DNA from: JARFVT01 sp036677425
GTDB taxonomy: Bacteria; Pseudomonadota; Alphaproteobacteria; UBA8366; Aestuariispiraceae
Reading direction: 5' to 3'
Assembly (NCBI GenBank): GCA_036677425.1
Contig: JARFVT010000012.1
Span: 248,001-312,000, forward strand
Length of the DNA stretch: 64,000 nt
Part shown: positions 40,830-49,830 of the stretch, one piece after another
How positions within the stretch are numbered: position 1 is the first letter of the stretch
Layout of the letters: the number at the start of each line of letters is the position of its first letter
Translations under genes and position numbers: made by a program
Notes under the pieces: generated by a model
Seen by the model: only the letters and a program-made list of their open reading frames with translations
Databases searched by the model: none
Told to the model about the DNA's origin: nothing

Positions 40830-43149
40830 TTTTATGATCCCCAATTAAAACATCGCGTTTACCCACATGATTGGCAGCGGTAACCACACCTTCTTTTTCC
40901 ATTTGTTCAATAATTTTTGCAGCACGTTTATAGCCAATTTGTAGATGGCGTTGAATGAAGCTTTTCGATGATTTGACTTCGGAGGCGATTAATTGAATGG
41001 CAATGTCATAAAGTTCATCACCGTTATTTTTTGCTTCAAATCCAGCTGTTGCACCGCTTACATCCGTATCAAAACCGCCGCTCATATCCATTTCATCGGT
41101 GATGGCATTTATATATTCGGGTGTTGATTGTGATTTTAAATATTCACAAACCTGTTCAACTTCGCCATCATCGACAAATGGGCCGTGAATACGGGTTATG
41201 CGCCCGCCGCCTGCCATATGTAACATATCGCCCATGCCCAATAATTGTTCTGCCCCTTGTTGACCTAATATGGTGCGGCTGTCAATTTTGCTGGTAACCA
41301 TAAAGCTTATTCTGGTGGGGAAATTAGCCTTTATCGTGCCAGTAATAACATCAACTGATGGTCGTTGTGTTGCCATTATAATATGAATACCGGCGGCGCG
41401 TGCCATTTGTGCTAATCGTTGAATTGATGCCTCGATTTCCTTGCCCGCAATCAACATTAAATCGGCCATTTCATCAACCACGACGACAATATAAGGCAAT
41501 GGGGTTAAATCTAAAGGCTGTTCTTCGATTACAGGCTTGCCCGTTTCTGGGTCAAACCCTGTTTGAACTTTTCTGGTAATCACCTCATTTTTTTTAGCAG
41601 CCTCAATCACACGATTATTATAGCCATTGATATTGCGCACCGATAATTTAGACATGGCACGGTAACGGTCTTCCATTTCACGCACTGTCCATTTTAATGC
41701 GACCACTGCTTTTTTTGGGTCGGTTACAACTGGTGATAATAAATGTGGAATATCATCATATACGGAAAGTTCCAACATTTTAGGATCAATCATAATAAAA
41801 CGGCATTGATCAGGGGTTAATTTATATAATAATGATAAAATCATTGCATTTAAAGCAACCGATTTACCCGAACCAGTAGTGCCAGCAATCAATAAATGTG
41901 GCATAGTGCTTAGATCAACAATTTCAGGTGCACCGCCAATATCTTTACCTAAAATTATTGGTAATTTAGCCTTGGCATTTTCATAATTATTAGATTCTAA
42001 TACCTCGCGGAAATTAACCATTTCCCTTTTATTATTGGGTAATTCAATGCCAATAACGCTGCGCCCTGGAATGGTGGCACTCCGCACTGATATGGCCGAC
42101 ATTGACCTTGCAATATCATCGGCAAGTCCAATAACTCTACTGGTTTTTGTGCCAGGGGCTGGTTCTAATTCATATAATGCTACTACGGGGCCGGGGCGAA
42201 TTTTATTAATCTCTCCCTTAACACCAAAATCAGCCAGAATATTTTCTAACATGCGGGCATTTTCTTCTAATATATCATGATTATGTTTTATCACATCATT
42301 AATATTAACTTGTTTTAATAAATTTAATGGCGGCAAATGATATATATTATCGTCAGGTAATAGAGATTTTTGCCGTTCAGCCATTGCACGTTTGCCGGTT
42401 TTTAATTTGTCATCGGTAGTTTCTATTTTTACATCTTTGTTGCGTTTGATGACTGGTTGTGGGCGGGTATTAATTTTATTTGTAGATATATTATTGGCGG
42501 TATTATCTTTTGGTTTAAGGGAATATATGGTTTTAGCTATATATTTAGTGGCTTCAAATAATTTATAAACTAACATTAACCAGTCTTTAATGGTAATATT
42601 TATTATATATAAAAATAACCCAATGCTTATTATTGCGCTAATAGCCATTATATAATTTGTAATCAATATAAGAGTAATAATTTCATTTAACAGCATCTGG
42701 CCTACAAAACCACCATATCCAATGTTAAATGGCCAATTACCTGTTGTTGTTATAGTTGCAAAGCTGATTGTTGCAGCTAATAACATTAATGGTATGAAGC
42801 TAACGCGCAGCCACAGGTGATCTATCCAATGATTTTTTATTAATTTCCAACCCCAAATTAAAAATATTGGTGTGATTAATAAAATTGTGATGCCGATAGA
42901 TTGCAAGATAATATCAGCATAATAAGCGCCCGGTAAATATAGCATATTTTTGACTAGCTCACCGCTGCTATTATTTCCAACATTATTTAATGAGGGGTCG
43001 GCACTATGATAACTAATTATTGTTGCAAGATTTAATAATGCTAAAATTATCAATAATATTCCAATAAATTCGACTATGCGCGATTTTAATATTATCGCAA
43101 CGCCATCGGGTAAAAATTGTGATTTTGGCCTATGGCTAGATTTTACCAT
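40822..43149 (-). CDS. ftsK: DNA translocase FtsK
   Basis: FtsK anchors at the division septum and pumps chromosome ends, aligning dif sites for XerCD. The 775-residue protein has four N-terminal membrane helices (up to about residue 190), a short linker rather than the long enteric one, and the alpha-beta motor. The motor has Walker A AGTTGSGKSVALNAM, Walker B YIVVVVDEMADLM and RPSVDVITGTIKANFP. The gamma winged helix at the end (IQRHLQIGYKRAAKIIEQME) recognises KOPS-type sequences. The ATG overlaps the aminotransferase stop in TAATG. Confidence 0.97.
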   Translation of the reverse strand: MVKSSHRPKSQFLPDGVAIILKSRIVEFIGILLIILALLNLATIISYHSADPSLNNVGNNSSGELVKNMLYLPGAYYADIILQSIGITILLITPIFLIWGWKLIKNHWIDHLWLRVSFIPLMLLAATISFATITTTGNWPFNIGYGGFVGQMLLNEIITLILITNYIMAISAIISIGLFLYIINITIKDWLMLVYKLFEATKYIAKTIYSLKPKDNTANNISTNKINTRPQPVIKRNKDVKIETTDDKLKTGKRAMAERQKSLLPDDNIYHLPPLNLLKQVNINDVIKHNHDILEENARMLENILADFGVKGEINKIRPGPVVALYELEPAPGTKTSRVIGLADDIARSMSAISVRSATIPGRSVIGIELPNNKREMVNFREVLESNNYENAKAKLPIILGKDIGGAPEIVDLSTMPHLLIAGTTGSGKSVALNAMILSLLYKLTPDQCRFIMIDPKMLELSVYDDIPHLLSPVVTDPKKAVVALKWTVREMEDRYRAMSKLSVRNINGYNNRVIEAAKKNEVITRKVQTGFDPETGKPVIEEQPLDLTPLPYIVVVVDEMADLMLIAGKEIEASIQRLAQMARAAGIHIIMATQRPSVDVITGTIKANFPTRISFMVTSKIDSRTILGQQGAEQLLGMGDMLHMAGGGRITRIHGPFVDDGEVEQVCEYLKSQSTPEYINAITDEMDMSGGFDTDVSGATAGFEAKNNGDELYDIAIQLIASEVKSSKSFIQRHLQIGYKRAAKIIEQMEKEGVVTAANHVGKRDVLIGDHKNV

Positions 43150-44417
43150 TATCCTTCGTCCCTTAAAATTTTGCCAATATGTGATAGTCCATTATGCATT
43201 ACATCTTCATCATAAACCAAGGCAATACGAATATAATCATCACCTGGTGTTATATTGGGTGTGATATTATTATTTTCTTCTGTATTATTTTCTTCTGTAT
43301 TATTTTCTGGGCGCGACATAAATTTTCCTGCTTGTGTTTTAACGCCTGCTATCTGCCATAATTTTTTAACCGCTTCTTCACCTGTTAAACCAGATTTCGC
43401 CACATTAAGCCACAGGAAAAAGGCAGCATCAGGGCGAATATAGCCTGGCAAATCACCAAGGCAATCATCGGCAATTTTTAACAGCTTGCGATAATGATTA
43501 CGATTATTTTCCACATGGGTTTCATCGCGCCATAATGCTGCTCCTGCTGCCATTAATGGCCCTGCAACTTGCGCACCTCCATATGATCTTAACATGGTGA
43601 AATCGGCAATAAGCTGTGGATCACCAGCGATAAATCCGGTGCGTAACCCCGGTGCCGATGATCTTTTTGACAATGAATTAAAACATAAAATATTGTCAAA
43701 TTTACCGTCTAGGTCATATGCGGCGCGAAGCCCACCTATTGGTGGTTCATTAAAATAATTTTCTGAATAACATTCATCAAATGCTAAAATAAAATTATAT
43801 TTACGAGCTAATTTTATCATATCTTGTAATTTAGATTTTGATGCAACTTTACCGACTGGGTTGGCGGGGCTGCATAAATAAATCATGGCAATTCGGTTTA
43901 ATATTCCATCGTTAATTTTGCTAAAATCAGGAATAAAATTATTTTCCGCATTTGCCGATAGGTAATATGGCACTGCCCCCGCCATTAATGTGCCGCCATA
44001 ATAGACATGATATAATGGGTTGGGCATGGCTATTATAGGTTTTTGACCATCTAAAAGCTGTGGTTTTTTGCGCTCTACTGCTAATTTTGCTGCAAGGAAA
44101 AGTGCCTCTCTGGTGCCACAGGCAACCATGATATGCGAATTTGGATCAATAATATCACCGTCAAAATCATAACGTTTGCTTATCCATTGACCAACGGCGA
44201 TTAAATAATCTGGGCTGCCTTTAATAGGTGGATATTTTGCCCAAAGATGGCTGTTTTTAGCAATCTGGTCGCTTAATAATTGTGGTGGTGGGATTTGTGG
44301 CTCGCCAATATGTAATAATATAGGCGCAATATGGTCTGGTGGTGATATGCCATTTAATAGTTGGTTTAATTTAAAAAATGGGTAATCATATAGCTTTTTT
44401 ATCAAATTTTGACGCAT
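43149..44417 (-). CDS. Class I/II aminotransferase (succinyldiaminopimelate transaminase-like)
   Basis: A 422-residue fold-type I PLP aminotransferase. The PLP lysine lies in CFNSLSKRSSAPGLRTGFIAGD, with DECYSENYFNE holding the Asp that pairs with the PLP nitrogen and MIYLCSPANPVGKVAS the conserved Asn. The N-terminus LLNGISPPDHIAPILLHIGEPQ is like DapC-type enzymes of lysine synthesis that sit next to ftsK in alphaproteobacteria. Near the C-terminus a 15-bp tandem repeat adds the acidic TEENNTEENNN loop in frame. The exact substrate is inferred. Confidence 0.88.
   Translation of the reverse strand: MRQNLIKKLYDYPFFKLNQLLNGISPPDHIAPILLHIGEPQIPPPQLLSDQIAKNSHLWAKYPPIKGSPDYLIAVGQWISKRYDFDGDIIDPNSHIMVACGTREALFLAAKLAVERKKPQLLDGQKPIIAMPNPLYHVYYGGTLMAGAVPYYLSANAENNFIPDFSKINDGILNRIAMIYLCSPANPVGKVASKSKLQDMIKLARKYNFILAFDECYSENYFNEPPIGGLRAAYDLDGKFDNILCFNSLSKRSSAPGLRTGFIAGDPQLIADFTMLRSYGGAQVAGPLMAAGAALWRDETHVENNRNHYRKLLKIADDCLGDLPGYIRPDAAFFLWLNVAKSGLTGEEAVKKLWQIAGVKTQAGKFMSRPENNTEENNTEENNNITPNITPGDDYIRIALVYDEDVMHNGLSHIGKILRDEG
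43268..43309. repeat. 15-bp tandem repeat, 2.7 copies, inside the aminotransferase gene
   Basis: TATTATTTTCTTCTG repeats at 43268-43282 and 43283-43297, with a partial third unit. Read on the minus strand it encodes repeated NTEEN. Fifteen bases keep the frame. Confidence 0.9.
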
Positions 44418-44587
44418 ATATATTTAATCCTGCTTGCCATATAAAATTTACGGCTGCTGATCTTTATAATAGGTGAATAGAACGCTTAACACTCATATGT
44501 TTATATAGTCCTAAGTATATTGCGGTAAATATAGATTATATATATTTTATTACCCACAATATTGTCAGAAATATTAATTGGACCATT

Positions 44588-45871
44588 ATGAAAAATAATA
44601 ATAAAAAATCTATTATCAATTTGGATAAACGCTTTGATGTGGTTATTTGTGGCGGCGGGTTGGTCGGCATGACGCTTGGTTGCGCCTTGGCTGATGCGGG
44701 TGTTGATGTGGCAATTATTGATAAAGACGAATTTAAAATTCAAGATAATCCTGAATATGATGGTCGTGCCTCAGCAATTTCTTATGGTTCGGCACAGGTG
44801 TTTAAATCGATGGGTTTATGGGACTATCTGCATGATGATGCCTCGCCAATTAATGATATTCGGGTGGTTGATGGCCATATGATTGATGGAATATCGCCGT
44901 TATTTTTGCATTATGATCATGTTGATTTAAATATTGATGATCAAGATGATACAAAAGATACACCATTTGGTTATATTATTGAAAATCGCGCCACTAGAAA
45001 TGCTTTGCATAAATTGGCTAAATCCTTACCAAATTTAACTGAAATATCGCCTGTCAGTGTTAAGCAGTTAAAAACCGATCAAAATAGCGCGGTTGTAATT
45101 TTGGATGATGATAGGGAAATATGCGCAGCATTGGCAATTGCCGCTGATGGTAAATTTTCACAACTTAGAAAGGCGGCAGGTATTAAATCTACTAATTGGG
45201 ATTATGATCAAACGGCGATTGTCTGCACGGTTGAACATCAATGCGATCATGCGGGTGTGGCGGTGGAATTATTCTTGCCAAACGGGCCTTTTGCTATGTT
45301 GCCAATGACGGGCAATCGTTCAAATATTATTTGGTCAGAAAGACGCGATTTGGTTGAGGATTATATGAAATTGGATGATACCGCATTTTTGCAAGAATTA
45401 TCAAAACGATTCGGCGACTGGTTAGGCGATATAAAACTGATTGGGCCTAAATTTGCCTATCCATTGAGCCTATCCTTGGCAGAAACATATATAAGTAATC
45501 GCATGGCATTGATTGGTGATGCGGGGCATTCTATTCACCCCATCGCAGGACAAGGTTTTAATTTAGGCATTCGTGATGTGGCGGCAATGGCAGAAATTTT
45601 GGTCGATGCAAAAAAACTTGGTCTTGATATGGGCAGTAATATAATTCTACAAAATTATCAACGTCGCCGTCGGTTTGACAATATAATGTTGGCAGCCGTT
45701 TGCGATGGTTTATTGCGATTATTTTCTAATGATATAAAGCCATTGCGCATGATGCGCGATATTGGCCTTGGCATGGTTAATAAAATAAACCCATTAAAGA
45801 GAATATTGATGCGCCATGCCATGGGAATAAGCGGCGATTTACCGCGTATGGTAAAGGGTGATAAATTATAA
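44588..45871 (+). CDS. UbiH/UbiF/Coq6-family FAD-dependent hydroxylase
   Basis: A 427-residue flavin mono-oxygenase of ubiquinone ring synthesis. The dinucleotide-binding GGGLVGMTLGCALADAGVDVAIIDKD is at the N-terminus, with RASAISYGSAQVFKSMGLWDYL, the DG motif in AIAADGKFSQLRKAAGI, and GDAGHSIHPIAGQGFNLGIRDVAAMAE as the second FAD motif. The ring position it hydroxylates (C1, C5 or C6) cannot be read from sequence, since alphaproteobacterial members vary in regiospecificity. It is divergent from the aminotransferase. Confidence 0.93.
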   Translation: MKNNNKKSIINLDKRFDVVICGGGLVGMTLGCALADAGVDVAIIDKDEFKIQDNPEYDGRASAISYGSAQVFKSMGLWDYLHDDASPINDIRVVDGHMIDGISPLFLHYDHVDLNIDDQDDTKDTPFGYIIENRATRNALHKLAKSLPNLTEISPVSVKQLKTDQNSAVVILDDDREICAALAIAADGKFSQLRKAAGIKSTNWDYDQTAIVCTVEHQCDHAGVAVELFLPNGPFAMLPMTGNRSNIIWSERRDLVEDYMKLDDTAFLQELSKRFGDWLGDIKLIGPKFAYPLSLSLAETYISNRMALIGDAGHSIHPIAGQGFNLGIRDVAAMAEILVDAKKLGLDMGSNIILQNYQRRRRFDNIMLAAVCDGLLRLFSNDIKPLRMMRDIGLGMVNKINPLKRILMRHAMGISGDLPRMVKGDKL

Positions 45872-45916
45872 TATTTGAACCATTATTACATCGTAACAAT
45901 ATCATGTAATATTATA

Positions 45917-46102
45917 TTAAATATCATTAATATTGATTGCTTCATCGATTAGCATTATTGGAATACCGTCACGAACTGGATATGCAAGGCCAGATTTATC
46001 AGAAATTAATAGTTGTTTTTTTCTATCATAACGCAATGAATTTCTGGTGCCTGGCTCAACTAAAATTTCAAGTAGCTTTGGGTCAATATCTTTATTTTCC
46101 AT
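45917..46102 (-). CDS. Trm112-family protein
   Basis: A 61-residue Trm112/YcaR-type protein: MENKDIDPKLLEILVEPGTR, then LLISDKSGLAYPVRDGIPIMLIDEAI. The zinc-site cysteines of the family (CP and C-x2-C positions) are replaced: EPGTR stands where CPxC is expected and SDKSGLAYP has no Cys. Small Trm112-like proteins may activate methyltransferases, but bacterial roles are unsettled. It is the last gene of a short minus-strand pair with the thioredoxin gene. Confidence 0.88.
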   Translation of the reverse strand: MENKDIDPKLLEILVEPGTRNSLRYDRKKQLLISDKSGLAYPVRDGIPIMLIDEAININDI

Positions 46103-46163
46103 TATTTTAATTCCGTAATTATAAGTTAAACAAATAGTTATAGTTGATATCTAAATTAAAACA

Positions 46164-47129
46164 TCACCTAAATAACAGGCTAGATAAACGCCTCATTGTG
46201 GTTAATGCTAATGGGTCCTTCTGACAAATGGCGGTTAAAAATTCAAGCAATTTTTTTCTGGCAGCCTGTTCATTCCACTCAATATCTCTAGAAATAATAT
46301 ATAATAAATAATCTATCGCTTGTTGTTGATTTCCCATTGCAAAAGCAGAAATAGCATAATCAAAACGCGCTTGATAATTATCAGAATTTTTTTCAATATG
46401 ATTAAGTAATCTTTTTTGATTTTCGATATCCATATCGCCATCTATGCTTAAATTATAAAGACTTAAAGCTGATAGCATTTCAGGCATTTTTTTAATATCA
46501 TCGTCGATTTGATCAATTACATTTTTTGCTGCATCGACGGCATTTAATTTTATATAAGATTTAATAAGCCCTGCGGCGGCAATAGGGTTATCTGGTTCAA
46601 GCTTAATCGCTTCGCCGAATAACTGCCCTGCTTCTTGATATTTTAAATTAGCAAAAAATTCTTTTGCTTGTGATAAATATTCATCTATTGGGTTATCACC
46701 CATATCACCGCCTGCGGTTTTAACTAGTTTTTTTACAAACTCCTTAATTTGAATAGCGGTTTTTGCCCCCGCAAATGCATCAACGGGCTGCCCATTTATG
46801 AATCCAAAAATTGTTGGTACTGATTGCACGCGCAATTGTGCTGCCATTTGTTGGTTCTCATCAATATTTATTTTAACTAGCTTAACTGCGCCAGCCGCCA
46901 CTATTATTATTTTTTCTAATATTGGGCTAATTTCTTTTGAGATACTGGAACTTGGTGAATAAAAATCAACTACCACTGGGGTTGTTTTGCTTGTCTCGAC
47001 AACATCATTGATGAAATTAGAATCGTTAGAATCGCAAATTATAGTTTTCTCACAAACATTTGCAGCGCTACTGCCCTTATTATTATTGGTATTATTTTTA
47101 TTTAGGTTAATGCCGATTATTGGGCTCAT
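46164..47129 (-). CDS. Thioredoxin/TPR co-chaperone (CnoX/YbbN-like) lacking the CxxC
   Basis: Family members are holdases (CnoX) that pass unfolded clients to DnaK or GroEL. Here the thioredoxin domain (about residues 35-135, FINDVVETSKTTPVVVDFYS and QMAAQLRVQSVPTIFGFING) is followed by a tetratricopeptide-like region (residues 150-321). The active-site loop, usually W-C-G-P-C, reads PSSSISK, with no Cys, so it cannot act as a thiol oxidoreductase. E. coli CnoX also has a degenerate site. The low-complexity start region NLNKNNTNNNKGSS is unusual. A chaperone role is inference from family and layout. Confidence 0.85.
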   Translation of the reverse strand: MSPIIGINLNKNNTNNNKGSSAANVCEKTIICDSNDSNFINDVVETSKTTPVVVDFYSPSSSISKEISPILEKIIIVAAGAVKLVKINIDENQQMAAQLRVQSVPTIFGFINGQPVDAFAGAKTAIQIKEFVKKLVKTAGGDMGDNPIDEYLSQAKEFFANLKYQEAGQLFGEAIKLEPDNPIAAAGLIKSYIKLNAVDAAKNVIDQIDDDIKKMPEMLSALSLYNLSIDGDMDIENQKRLLNHIEKNSDNYQARFDYAISAFAMGNQQQAIDYLLYIISRDIEWNEQAARKKLLEFLTAICQKDPLALTTMRRLSSLLFR

Positions 47130-47281
47130 CTTAATTTATCCCTGTTTATTTTATCTGAGGCTATTATTTATATTATTTAGATGTTTACATCATATATATA
47201 AATAATAGCCTTTGTTGAGAAGCATTTCAATTAGCGATATAATAGTTTTAAGAGATAATTTAAATAAACTTATTTAAAGGC

Positions 47282-47309
47282 TTGCATCAATCTATTTTAA
47301 TAGTATTAT
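47282..47309 (+). promoter_or_regulatory. Probable tRNA-Gly promoter
   Basis: TTGCAT (47282-47287), a 16-base spacer and TATTAT (47304-47309) are followed by a G+C-rich discriminator CCGCGCG, as in stringently controlled stable-RNA promoters. The tRNA starts 21 bases after the -10 box. Confidence 0.5.
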
Positions 47310-47329
47310 CCGCGCGATTGATACAAAAT

Positions 47330-47404
47330 GCGGGCGTAGCTCAGTGGTAGAGCATCTCGTTGCCAACGAGAATGTCGTGAGTTCGAATCTCATCGCCCGC
47401 TCCA
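47330..47404 (+). tRNA. tRNA-Gly (GCC)
   Basis: A full cloverleaf is present. The acceptor stem GCGGGCG pairs with CGCCCGC. The D arm is in GCTCAGTGGTAGAGC, the anticodon stem TCTCG pairs with CGAGA around loop TTGCCAA (anticodon GCC), and the T arm has GTTCGAATC. A discriminator T and encoded CCA complete the 75 bases. It decodes GGC and GGU codons. Confidence 0.97.
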
Positions 47405-47507
47405 AATCTCCTAATAATTTTTTAAAATGTAATATTAATATGCTGGCATATCGGTGTATTTAATGCTAATTAGATGTAGTTTTAATAATATTTGAAAAGA
47501 GGCTTTT

Positions 47508-48119
47508 GTGAAAATTCACCTTCATCAGGGCGATTTACCAAATGATATTGATTTAGGTAATGTAATTGCGGTTGATACGGAAACGCATGGATTGCATTTA
47601 ATCAGGGATCGTTTATGCCTTATTCAGCTATCGGCTGGTGATGGTATTTGTCATTTGGTTCAATTTAAAAATAATAAATATGACGCGCCTAATTTATACA
47701 GGCAGCTTGGCGATCCTAAACGATTAAAATTAATGCAATATGCCAGATTCGATATTGCAGTTATTCAAAATCATTTAAATATTTCAGCCATGCCTGTTTA
47801 CTGCACTAAAATTGCATCAAAACTTGTGCGGACATATACGGATAAACATGGCCTTTCAAGCCTGTGTAGGGAATTATTAGATGTTGATTTGTCCAAACAA
47901 CAACAATCATCTGATTGGGCTGTGGATGATTTATCGGATGCACAATTAAAATATGCAGCAAGCGATGTTTTATATTTACACCGCCTTAAAGAAAAGCTGG
48001 ACATGATGCTTATTCGTGAAAATAGAATGGCATTGGCGCAATCATGTTTTGATTTTATCCCAACCCGATCGCAATTGGATACAATAGGATGGAATGATAT
48101 GGATATATTCCATCATTAA
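47508..48119 (+). CDS. RNase D-like DEDDy 3'-5' exonuclease
   Basis: A 203-residue single-domain ribonuclease D relative. DEDDy motifs are AVDTETHGLHLI (Exo I), MQYARFDIAVIQNHL (Exo II) and YAASDVLYLHRL (Exo III, with Y and D). The C-terminal HRDC domains of full RNase D are absent, which is the common short form in alphaproteobacteria. It acts in 3' trimming of tRNA and other stable RNAs by family knowledge. The start is GTG at 47508 with GAGG upstream; it lies downstream of tRNA-Gly. Confidence 0.92.
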   Translation: MKIHLHQGDLPNDIDLGNVIAVDTETHGLHLIRDRLCLIQLSAGDGICHLVQFKNNKYDAPNLYRQLGDPKRLKLMQYARFDIAVIQNHLNISAMPVYCTKIASKLVRTYTDKHGLSSLCRELLDVDLSKQQQSSDWAVDDLSDAQLKYAASDVLYLHRLKEKLDMMLIRENRMALAQSCFDFIPTRSQLDTIGWNDMDIFHH

Positions 48120-48154
48120 TATATTAAATTTTTAAATTGAGGCTATAATTTAGC

Positions 48155-49150
48155 GTGGGCAATCAAAATAATTCTAATTCAGATGAAAACCAACAACGGT
48201 TATTAGATATCAAAATAGGGCAGCATGTTATTGATATTGAACGTGATGCGTTGGGTGTTTTATCAAAATCTTTAGATATTAATTTTGCCGATGCTGTGCG
48301 GGTTTTACATAATGTTAAGGGGCGAATAATTATTTCTGGTATGGGCAAAAGCGGTCATATTGGCGTAAAAATTGCGGCCACTATGGCATCGACTGGATCG
48401 CCTGCACAATTTGTCCATCCTGCCGAAGCAAGCCATGGGGATTTAGGTATGATAACCGCTGATGATGCGGTTTTGGCTTTATCAAATTCAGGGGAAACTA
48501 AAGAATTACGTGATTTATTACTTTATACTAAACGTTTCGCAATTCCATTAATTGCTATTACCGCAAAACCAGATAGCACATTAGCAAATAATGCTGATAT
48601 TGGCTTGATTCTACCAGATCAACCAGAGGCCAGCAGCGTAGGCTTGGCCCCTACAACATCAACGACCATGACATTGGCATTGGGCGATGCCTTAGCGGTT
48701 GCATTATTAGAACGTAAAGGTTTTTCTGCGGTTGATTTTAAAGTTTTTCATCCCGGCGGTAAGTTGGGGCAGCAATTAATGCGTGTTGGCGATTTAATGC
48801 ATATGGATGATGAATTGCCGTTGGCTAACAATGATTCTGTTATGCGTGATGCTATTTTAACTATGGCACATAAGCCATTTGGTTGTATTGGGGTTATTTG
48901 TGATGCTGGTAATTTACAAGGTATTATAACTGATGGTGATTTGCGCCGTCATATGAGTAATGATTTAATGGATAAAAAAGTTAAAGATATAATGACATTT
49001 AATCCAATAACAATAACATCAGATAACTTAGCTGCAGAAGTCATTGCATTAATGAATAAAGCAAAAATTAGCGCGGTTTTTATAGTTGAAGATAAAAAAC
49101 CCGTTGGTATTATTCATTTACATGATTTTTTGCGCGCTGGTGTTGTTTGA
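48155..49150 (+). CDS. kdsD: Arabinose-5-phosphate isomerase KdsD/KpsF
   Basis: Converts ribulose-5-phosphate to arabinose-5-phosphate, the first committed step to Kdo of lipopolysaccharide. The SIS domain (residues 35-180) shows KGRIIISGMGKSGHIGVKIAATMASTGSPAQFVHPAEASHGDLGM and LSNSGETKELRDLL. Two CBS domains follow (GDLMHMDDELPLANNDSV and VKDIMTFNPITITSDNLAAE), the normal two-domain-plus-CBS arrangement. The start is GTG. The next gene, lptC, begins one base after the stop, so Kdo synthesis and lipopolysaccharide transport are linked. Confidence 0.95.
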   Translation: MGNQNNSNSDENQQRLLDIKIGQHVIDIERDALGVLSKSLDINFADAVRVLHNVKGRIIISGMGKSGHIGVKIAATMASTGSPAQFVHPAEASHGDLGMITADDAVLALSNSGETKELRDLLLYTKRFAIPLIAITAKPDSTLANNADIGLILPDQPEASSVGLAPTTSTTMTLALGDALAVALLERKGFSAVDFKVFHPGGKLGQQLMRVGDLMHMDDELPLANNDSVMRDAILTMAHKPFGCIGVICDAGNLQGIITDGDLRRHMSNDLMDKKVKDIMTFNPITITSDNLAAEVIALMNKAKISAVFIVEDKKPVGIIHLHDFLRAGVV

Positions 49151-49151
49151 A

Positions 49152-49823
49152 ATGGCATTTATGAATAATAATTTAAATTCAATTAATTTATTAAATATAC
49201 AAAAAAATAATCAGATATATCAAATATGGACTCCCAAGGGCTATGGGTCTTTTGTATTATTATTAAAAGTAATATTGCCAAGCCTTGCCTTGGTATTGAT
49301 AATATCGGTTATATTATGGCCAATACTTAATAGGCAAGAAGATTTTTTTAGTGTTAATATCACCAAAGAAGATAGAGAATCTGCAAAAAATATGCAGGTA
49401 TTTAACGCAACATATTCAGGCATGATGGATGATTCTTCGCAATTCACTGTTACGGCGGAATTGATGGAACAAACAAACCCTAATGATAATATGATTATTC
49501 TAACTAACCCCAAAGGCGATTTATTGGCGGCTGATGGCACATGGCATGTGTTTAGTGCAGATCAGGGTAAGCTTAATAAAAAAACGGGTACATTAAAAAT
49601 GACTGGCAATGTTAATGCTTTCCAAGATTCAGGGCTTGAATTAGCCATCGATAGTTTAATAATCAATTTTGAAAAAAATAGTGGCTATAGCTTTGATGAT
49701 GTAACAGGCCAAGGGTCAATCGGCAATATTACATCGCAAGGGTTTCGCCTTCATAATGGCGGTAGCAAAATAGACCTTTTAGGTAAATCGAAAATTATCA
49801 TTTATAATGATGATAAGGAATGA
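49152..49823 (+). CDS. lptC: LPS export component LptC
   Basis: Bitopic inner-membrane protein linking the LptB2FG extractor to the periplasmic bridge. It has 223 residues from ATG 49152; the frame is open further upstream to 49086, but that lies inside kdsD. One membrane helix sits at about residues 30-56 (FVLLLKVILPSLALVLIISVILW), followed by a periplasmic beta-jellyroll with NPKGDLLAADGTWHVFSADQG. It fits the Pfam LptC fold by pattern. It is followed 7 bases later by lptA. Confidence 0.87.
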   Translation: MAFMNNNLNSINLLNIQKNNQIYQIWTPKGYGSFVLLLKVILPSLALVLIISVILWPILNRQEDFFSVNITKEDRESAKNMQVFNATYSGMMDDSSQFTVTAELMEQTNPNDNMIILTNPKGDLLAADGTWHVFSADQGKLNKKTGTLKMTGNVNAFQDSGLELAIDSLIINFEKNSGYSFDDVTGQGSIGNITSQGFRLHNGGSKIDLLGKSKIIIYNDDKE

Positions 49824-49830
49824 TTTTAAA

